64,000 nucleotides of DNA from Leptolyngbyaceae cyanobacterium clean351 (GTDB taxonomy: Bacteria > Cyanobacteriota > Cyanobacteriia > DAIDHW01), in the NCBI GenBank assembly GCA_027451865.1, contig DAIDHW010000001.1, positions 999,329 through 1,063,328 of the forward strand, read 5' to 3'. Shown in pieces: positions 58,756 to 64,000 of the stretch. Under the pieces are notes generated by a model. The model did not search any database. It saw only the letters and a program-made list of their open reading frames with translations, and was not told the origin of the DNA. The translations under genes were made by a program, and so were the position numbers. The first letter of the stretch is position 1. Every line of letters begins with the position of its first letter.

Positions 58756-61700
58756 CCCCCACAGGTACAGAATAGATTCCGGTCCCCGTAGGCATTGTCC
58801 ACTCGATTCACCGCTGGCCAGAACTTGTGATCTTTAGTCCAGGGGGCGGGGAAGACCGCTACCTCCCGGGAGTAGGGCCGGTTCCAATCAGGGTCGGCCA
58901 GGTCTGCTGCCGTGTGGGGAGCTCGCTTTAGGGGGTTGTTTTGCCGGTCCATAACCCCGGTTTCAATGGCTCTGATCTCCTCGCGAATGGCAATCATGGC
59001 CGTGCAGAATCGGTCTAGCTCGGCTTTAGCCTCACTCTCGGTCGGCTCCACCATCATGGTGCCGGCAACGGGCCAAGAAACGGTAGGGGCGTGGAACCCG
59101 TAATCCATCAGCCGCTTAGCTATATCTTCTACTTCTACATCAGCAGTTTTCTTAAACTGCCGCAGGTCGAGGATACACTCGTGAGCTACCAGACCTTGGG
59201 ACCCTCGGTAGAGGACCGGGTAGTGGGGGGCCAGCCTGTGGGCAAGGTAGTTGGCGTTGAGGATCGCGGTTTCCGTGGCCTTGGTTAAACCAGCCCCTCC
59301 CATTAGGGCGATGTAAGCCCAGGAAATGGGCAGGATGCTACTGCTGCCCCAGGGGGCCGCGGCCACCGGGCCGATAGCCTGGGCTGGGGCAGGGGGGCCA
59401 AAAGGATGTCCAGGCAGGAAGGGGGCTAGGTGGGCGGCCACGGCAATGGGCCCCATCCCGGGGCCACCGCCGCCGTGGGGGATACAGAAGGTTTTGTGGA
59501 GGTTTACGTGACAGACATCTGCTCCTAGGTCCGCGGGCCGACACAACCCCACTAGGGCATTGAGATTAGCCCCATCTAGGTATACTTGGCCGCCGTGGGC
59601 ATGGACTAGGGCGCAGACCTCCTGGATCCCCTCCTCAAACACACCGTGGGTAGAAGGATAGGTGATCATTAGGGCGGCCAAGTGCTGGTGATGCTCTAGC
59701 ACCTTGGCTTGTAAGTCTTGATAATCAATGTTGCCCTGGGCATCACAAGCTACCGCCACTACCCGCATCCCGGCCATCACTGCACTAGCCGGATTGGTGC
59801 CGTGGGCAGACTGGGGAATTAGGCACACGGACCGCTGGGCCTGACCCCGGGATTGGTGGTAGGCCCGGATCACCAACAAGCCGGTGTATTCCCCCTGAGA
59901 CCCGGCATTGGGTTGCAAGGAGACTGCGGCCAAACCAGTAATTTCCCCTAGCCAGGCCTCTAGGTCTCGGAACAAGGCTTGGTAGCCGCGGGTTTGTCCC
60001 CGGGGGGCGTAGGGGTGGATTTGGTTAAATTCGCTCCAGCTGAGGGCCACCATTTCAGCGGTGGCGTTGAGTTTCATAGTACAGGAGCCCAAGGGGATCA
60101 TCCCGTCTACCAGGGACAAGTCCCGGGCCTGGAGACGCTGGATGTAGCGCAACAGCTCGGTTTCCGAGTGATAGGAGTTAAAGACCGGCTGGGTTAAGTA
60201 GGGGCTGGTACGCAGCAGGGAGGCGGGGAGAGAGGTTTGAAGCTCTAGGGCCGGCCAATCTGCTCCTGCCGTGACCGCAAACACTCGCCACAGGTCCTGG
60301 ATATCCGTCAGCTCAGTCGTCTCGTCCAGACTAACTCCTAGGGTCTGGGAGTCGATCTGCCGCAGGTTAATCTGGGCCCCTAGGGCCCGCTGATAGATTT
60401 GCGCGGTCCGAGGGCCGGTCTGGACCCGGAGGGTGTCGAAGAAGGGCTGGGAACCTAGATCGTAACCTAAGGCCTTGAGGCCCTGGGCTAGGAGGGTAGT
60501 CAACTGGTGGACCCGCAGGGCAATGGCCTTAAGCCCCTGGGGCCCGTGGTAAACCGCGTAGAAGCTGGTCATCACCGCTAGGAGTACCTGAGCTGTGCAG
60601 ATGTTGCTCGTGGCTTTGTCCCGGCGAATATGCTGCTCTCGGGTCTGGAGCGCTAGGCGGAGGGCCCTCTGACCCCGCCGGTCCTTCGACACCCCCACTA
60701 ACCGGCCTGGCAGGTGCCGCCGGTAAAGAGAGCGAGTGGCAAAGTAGGCCGCGTGGGGGCCACCGTAGCCCAGGGGTACCCCTAGGCGCTGACTAGTACC
60801 CACTACCACATCCGCCCCAAACTCCCCCGGAGGCTTGAGTAAAGTCAAGCTCAACAGATCAGCGCTGACCACCACTAGCGCCCCCTGGCTGTGGGCTTGC
60901 TCCCCCCAGGCTTGGTAGTCATAAACCGCCCCGTCCGTAGCTGGGTACTGCAGGAGTAGACCAAACAAATCCTGGTCAAAGGCGGGGGTTTCCCCTACCA
61001 CCACACAGATCCCCAGGGGCTCAGCGCGGGTTTGGACTACGGCAATGGTTTGGGGGTGACAATTAGCCGCTACCCAAAAGGTGTGTCTTGCTCCCTCCTG
61101 AAGAGCGTAGATCATCAGCATGGCCTCAGCCGCCGCTGTCGCCTCATCCAGCAGAGAGGCATTAGCGATTTCCATACCGGTCAATTCCACCACCAGGGTC
61201 TGGAAGTTCAGCAGTGCCTCGAGACGGCCCTGGGAAATCTCCGCTTGATAGGGGGTGTACTGGGTATACCAGCCGGGATTCTCGAGGACGTTGCGCTGGA
61301 TCACCAGGGGAACCCGACAGTTGGCGTAACCCAGACCAATAAACGACCGATAAACTTGGTTTTGGGTCGCAAGCTGCCGCAGTTGGGATACTACCTGAGC
61401 TTCACTAATTCCCGGCCCCAAGGTCAGGGGAGTCCGTTGACGGATAGCAGCAGGGATAGTCTTATCAATCAAATCCCCTAGGCTAGCTAGTCCTAGGGTT
61501 TGCAGCATATCCTGGACCTCTGGCAGGCGGGGTCCCAGGTGACGCTCTAGAAAGCCACCCTGGTCGGCCGGGAGGGGGGGGAGAGGGGGAGGAGTGAAGG
61601 GGGGATGCAACAGGGGTTCCCACCAATCCCGGTGGTCTAGGTACCACTGGATTGTCCGCCGCAGACCCTCCTGGAGGGTGAAGGTGGGAGCCCAGCCTAG

Positions 61701-62621
61701 GTTGGTGCGAATCTTAGTGGCATCAATGGCGTAGCGGCGGTCGTGGCCCGGCCGGTCGGGGACAAATTGGATCAACTGGCGGCTGGGGCGCACCGGCAGG
61801 TCAGGGGCCAGCTCATCCATGAGATCACAGATTATATGCACTAAGTCAAGGTTTTTGACCTCAGCATTACCACCGATGTTGTAGGTCTCCCCGGGACGGC
61901 CGCGGTGCAGCACCACATCAATAGCCCGACAGTGGTCCTCCACGTAGAGCCAATCCCGCACATTTTGGCCATCACCGTAAACCGGCAGGGGTAGCCCCTG
62001 GAGGATCCGGACGCACAGGAGGGGAATTAGTTTTTCGGGGAAGTGGTAGGGGCCGTAGTTATTGGAACAGTTAGTGGTGAGGGTGGGCAGTCCGTAGGTG
62101 TGATAGTATGAGCGAACTAAATGATCGCTGCCTGCCTTGGAGGCAGAGTAGGGACTATTGGGGGCGTAGGGGGTACTCTCCGTAAAGGGGGGGTCCTGGG
62201 GTCCCAAGCTACCGTACACCTCGTCCGTAGACACGTGCAGAAACCTACTGGTGGCCGGTTTACCTTGAGCTAGCCAGTGATGACGGAAAGCCTCAAGGAG
62301 GGTAAAAGTCCCTACGAGATTGGTTTGAATAAAGGCGCTTGGTCCATGAATAGAGCGGTCCACGTGGGACTCAGCTGCAAAGTGCACCACCCCTGTAATT
62401 GCCTCTGCTGCCAGGAGTTCTACCACTAAAGCCTGGTCACAAATGTCCCCCTGGACAAAACGGACCGGACAGCCCTGGAGATTCTGGGGGTTACCAGCGT
62501 AGGTGAGCAGGTCTAGAACTACCAGGCGGTCGGCCGGGTACTGACGACACCAGTGGTGCACAAAATTGGCGCCAATGAAACCGGCCGCACCGGTAACCAG
62601 CAAATGACGGGGGTCAGGCAT
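58752..62621 (-). CDS. dTDP-glucose 4,6-dehydratase fused in frame to glycine decarboxylase (P-protein)
   Basis: A 1289-residue open frame with two complete enzymes. Residues 1-337 are Rfb[12 protein letters not shown], active-site STDEVYG (131-137) and YSASK (158-162), with the [15 protein letters not shown] stretch. A Pro-rich linker (about 338-354, [12 protein letters not shown]) leads to GcvP (355-1289). That part starts [17 protein letters not shown] and carries the pyridoxal-phosphate lysine in [18 protein letters not shown] (about K1043). GcvP decarboxylates glycine in photorespiration; RfbB feeds dTDP-rhamnose synthesis. No stop separates them, and I see no ATG or GTG at the junction. 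It begins 11 bp after sufD. Confidence 0.9.
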   Translation of the reverse strand: MPDPRHLLVTGAAGFIGANFVHHWCRQYPADRLVVLDLLTYAGNPQNLQGCPVRFVQGDICDQALVVELLAAEAITGVVHFAAESHVDRSIHGPSAFIQTNLVGTFTLLEAFRHHWLAQGKPATSRFLHVSTDEVYGSLGPQDPPFTESTPYAPNSPYSASKAGSDHLVRSYYHTYGLPTLTTNCSNNYGPYHFPEKLIPLLCVRILQGLPLPVYGDGQNVRDWLYVEDHCRAIDVVLHRGRPGETYNIGGNAEVKNLDLVHIICDLMDELAPDLPVRPSRQLIQFVPDRPGHDRRYAIDATKIRTNLGWAPTFTLQEGLRRTIQWYLDHRDWWEPLLHPPFTPPPLPPLPADQGGFLERHLGPRLPEVQDMLQTLGLASLGDLIDKTIPAAIRQRTPLTLGPGISEAQVVSQLRQLATQNQVYRSFIGLGYANCRVPLVIQRNVLENPGWYTQYTPYQAEISQGRLEALLNFQTLVVELTGMEIANASLLDEATAAAEAMLMIYALQEGARHTFWVAANCHPQTIAVVQTRAEPLGICVVVGETPAFDQDLFGLLLQYPATDGAVYDYQAWGEQAHSQGALVVVSADLLSLTLLKPPGEFGADVVVGTSQRLGVPLGYGGPHAAYFATRSLYRRHLPGRLVGVSKDRRGQRALRLALQTREQHIRRDKATSNICTAQVLLAVMTSFYAVYHGPQGLKAIALRVHQLTTLLAQGLKALGYDLGSQPFFDTLRVQTGPRTAQIYQRALGAQINLRQIDSQTLGVSLDETTELTDIQDLWRVFAVTAGADWPALELQTSLPASLLRTSPYLTQPVFNSYHSETELLRYIQRLQARDLSLVDGMIPLGSCTMKLNATAEMVALSWSEFNQIHPYAPRGQTRGYQALFRDLEAWLGEITGLAAVSLQPNAGSQGEYTGLLVIRAYHQSRGQAQRSVCLIPQSAHGTNPASAVMAGMRVVAVACDAQGNIDYQDLQAKVLEHHQHLAALMITYPSTHGVFEEGIQEVCALVHAHGGQVYLDGANLNALVGLCRPADLGADVCHVNLHKTFCIPHGGGGPGMGPIAVAAHLAPFLPGHPFGPPAPAQAIGPVAAAPWGSSSILPISWAYIALMGGAGLTKATETAILNANYLAHRLAPHYPVLYRGSQGLVAHECILDLRQFKKTADVEVEDIAKRLMDYGFHAPTVSWPVAGTMMVEPTESEAKAELDRFCTAMIAIREEIRAIETGVMDRQNNPLKRAPHTAADLADPDWNRPYSREVAVFPAPWTKDHKFWPAVNRVDNAYGDRNLFCTCGG

Positions 62622-62632
62622 GGGCAGGGGGG

Positions 62633-63862
62633 TTAGAGGTGGAAGGTCAAGTCAGCCATTAGGGCTAAGCGGCGGGAAGCCAGAGGAATCTGCTGGATAA
62701 TCTCGGCAGCAAAGGCCCGCAAGAGCAGTTGCTCCGTCGCTAACCGGTCCAAACCACGACTTTGGATGTAGAACATTTCCTCTTCTAGCAGATGACTGAC
62801 GGTGGCTCCGTGGGTGCACTTAACATTATCGGCGGTAATTTCCAGCTGGGGCTGGGTGTCGACCCGAGCCCGGGAACTCAACAGCAAATTCCGGTTTAAC
62901 TGTCCGGCATCCGTAAGTTGACCGGTCTGGGGTACCACCACTTTACCCCGGAAAACTCCCTGAGCTCGGTCGGCAATGATACCTTTGTGAAGCTGGCGGC
63001 TAAATCCCTGGGGGTGGGCATGGATAATCGCGGTGTGGGTGTCAGAGACCTGGTCTCCCCGGGCCAGGGTGAGACCAGCCAGATTCGTCTGAGCCGCCGG
63101 ACCCTGGTGACAGACGGTCAGGTCGTGGCGAGACAATTGGCCCCCCTTGTCCAGGGTGCAACCCTGATACCGGGAAGCCTTAGCCTGGGAGACCAACGTC
63201 CTGCCCAGGTGGTAGGTCTCGGTTCCCTGGTCCTGCAGGCGGACGTGGGAGACTTGGGCTCCCGGCTCCAGGTAAACCTCGGTTACCCCCAGGGTCAAAC
63301 TCGGTCCGGCCCCGGTCGAGACGTACTCTTCCAATAGGGTAAGACTGCTGCCAGCCGCAGCTACTACTAGCAGCCGGGGAAAGGTGACCACCCCGGGGGG
63401 GATGGCAAACTTCAGCTCGACTGGTGCTGCCACTACCTGGCCTGGCTGTAGCCGGACCACGGTCAGGGTCGTAAAGCAAGCAGCGTTCAGGGTCGTAAAG
63501 ACCTCTCCAAGGCCGGCTAGGTCTCCTAGGCCCCTGAAGCACTCGTCCCCCGCGAGCAGGTCTCCCACCCGCCCTGACCACACTTTTGCCTCCGGGGAAG
63601 CCTTGGTGATCACCTGCGGGGCTTGAGCAGCTGTCCACTCTAACTCTAGTAGCCCGGCTAGGCTGGTGGCGCGCCACTCCTCCTCCTGGGGACCAGGAAT
63701 GGCTTGGGCCTGGAGAAGCACACCTGCCTGGTGATGGAGCTGCTGCCGCCAAGGAGGCACAGGGAAGCTAGATAAATCGGCTTGGCCAAGCTGCCAGAGG
63801 TACCGGAGATAATCCGAGCGCCGGGATTGGCCCTCGGGTTTTGATAGAGGTGACACGGTCAT
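62633..63862 (-). CDS. sufD: Fe-S cluster assembly protein SufD
   Basis: A 409-residue SufD of the SufBCD iron-sulphur scaffold. The N-terminal helical region ([27 protein letters not shown], with EEEWRATSL) is followed by the beta-helix core. The core has [43 protein letters not shown], including the conserved His and the FY..SRG motif. The ATG directly follows the sufC stop (TAGATG), indicating a sufC-sufD operon. Confidence 0.95.
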   Translation of the reverse strand: MTVSPLSKPEGQSRRSDYLRYLWQLGQADLSSFPVPPWRQQLHHQAGVLLQAQAIPGPQEEEWRATSLAGLLELEWTAAQAPQVITKASPEAKVWSGRVGDLLAGDECFRGLGDLAGLGEVFTTLNAACFTTLTVVRLQPGQVVAAPVELKFAIPPGVVTFPRLLVVAAAGSSLTLLEEYVSTGAGPSLTLGVTEVYLEPGAQVSHVRLQDQGTETYHLGRTLVSQAKASRYQGCTLDKGGQLSRHDLTVCHQGPAAQTNLAGLTLARGDQVSDTHTAIIHAHPQGFSRQLHKGIIADRAQGVFRGKVVVPQTGQLTDAGQLNRNLLLSSRARVDTQPQLEITADNVKCTHGATVSHLLEEEMFYIQSRGLDRLATEQLLLRAFAAEIIQQIPLASRRLALMADLTFHL

Positions 63863-64000
63863 CTAGGCAATCTCTAGGGGTTCTGGCGCGTCTTCAGTCC
63901 AAGCATAACCCCGTTCCTCTAGTTCTAGGGCTAAGCTGCGGTCACCGGTGATGGTGATTTTACCAGCCTCCATCACGTGTACGTAGTCAGGCAGAATGTA
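63863..64000 (-). CDS. sufC: SufC ATPase, C-terminal 45 residues
   Basis: The minus frame from the window edge reads [20 protein letters not shown]..., then [15 protein letters not shown], ending PEPLEIA-stop. This matches the C-terminus of the ABC-type ATPase SufC (PDxVHVMxxGxI...GxxxLAxELExxGY). Only the last 45 residues are in the window. The gene continues beyond 64000 and is adjacent to sufD. Confidence 0.9.
   Translation of the reverse strand, partial: YILPDYVHVMEAGKITITGDRSLALELEERGYAWTEDAPEPLEIA

Overview
The window is chromosomal DNA from a cyanobacterium. It carries the photosystem II genes psbB, psbT and psbM, a plant-type 2Fe-2S ferredoxin, cyanobacteria-restricted families such as DUF1818, and the pdhB-secD-secF cluster. 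Base composition is moderately GC-rich; the sequence does not let me name genus or species. Starts include GTG and TTG, and many neighbouring genes overlap by a few bases.

Layout. 1-19.4 kb is ordinary housekeeping: an uncharacterised protein running off the edge, DUF1818, tRNA-Pro(GGG), a zinc dehydrogenase, a serine hydrolase, hemB, a sigma-like protein, the operon pdhB-secD-secF-orf-glcD, a ferrochelatase-like protein with a His-rich tail, a YdcF protein, wecB, an ADP-ribosylglycohydrolase-like protein, a PgpH-type 7TM-HD phosphodiesterase, an RNase H-like protein and rqcH. 19.4-20.5 kb is non-coding and may hold decayed mobile DNA.

21-49 kb is a defence island. Two complete type III-B (Cmr) effector operons, both on the minus strand, flank one CRISPR array of 31 repeats (32200-34503). 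Operon 1 (28.2 to 21.1 kb) is cas10-cmr3-cmr4-cmr5-cmr6/1 fusion-CARF/HEPN nuclease. Operon 2 (49.1 to 34.8 kb) is cas10-cmr3-cmr4-cmr5-[RelE/SF1 helicase]-[tail-anchored coiled coil]-cmr6/1 fusion-CARF/HEPN nuclease-csx18-cas1-cas2, followed by the leader and array. Both Cas10 proteins keep the cyclase GGDD but lack a recognisable HD nuclease. Both Cmr4 proteins seem to lack the catalytic Asp. Both operons end in a CARF-HEPN ribonuclease, so they look like signalling-type systems that rely on cyclic oligoadenylate. The helicase/coiled-coil pair in operon 2 is the strongest candidate for an undescribed accessory module.

The leader-distal end of the array is decayed. Five degenerate repeats (28776-30453) are separated either by spacers of exactly 41 nt or by gene-sized blocks. 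These blocks hold yccF with a ugd fragment, a frameshifted DUF4352-like gene, and chrA. Each block has one main gene in the array's transcription direction, which looks like gene cassettes lodged between CRISPR repeats.

49-64 kb returns to core genes: a Ser/Thr kinase-WD40 protein flanked by 71-bp direct repeats, rodA-DUF1537-radC, psbM, ferredoxin, psbB-psbT, nrdR, an in-frame fusion of dTDP-glucose 4,6-dehydratase with glycine decarboxylase (GcvP), sufD and the end of sufC.
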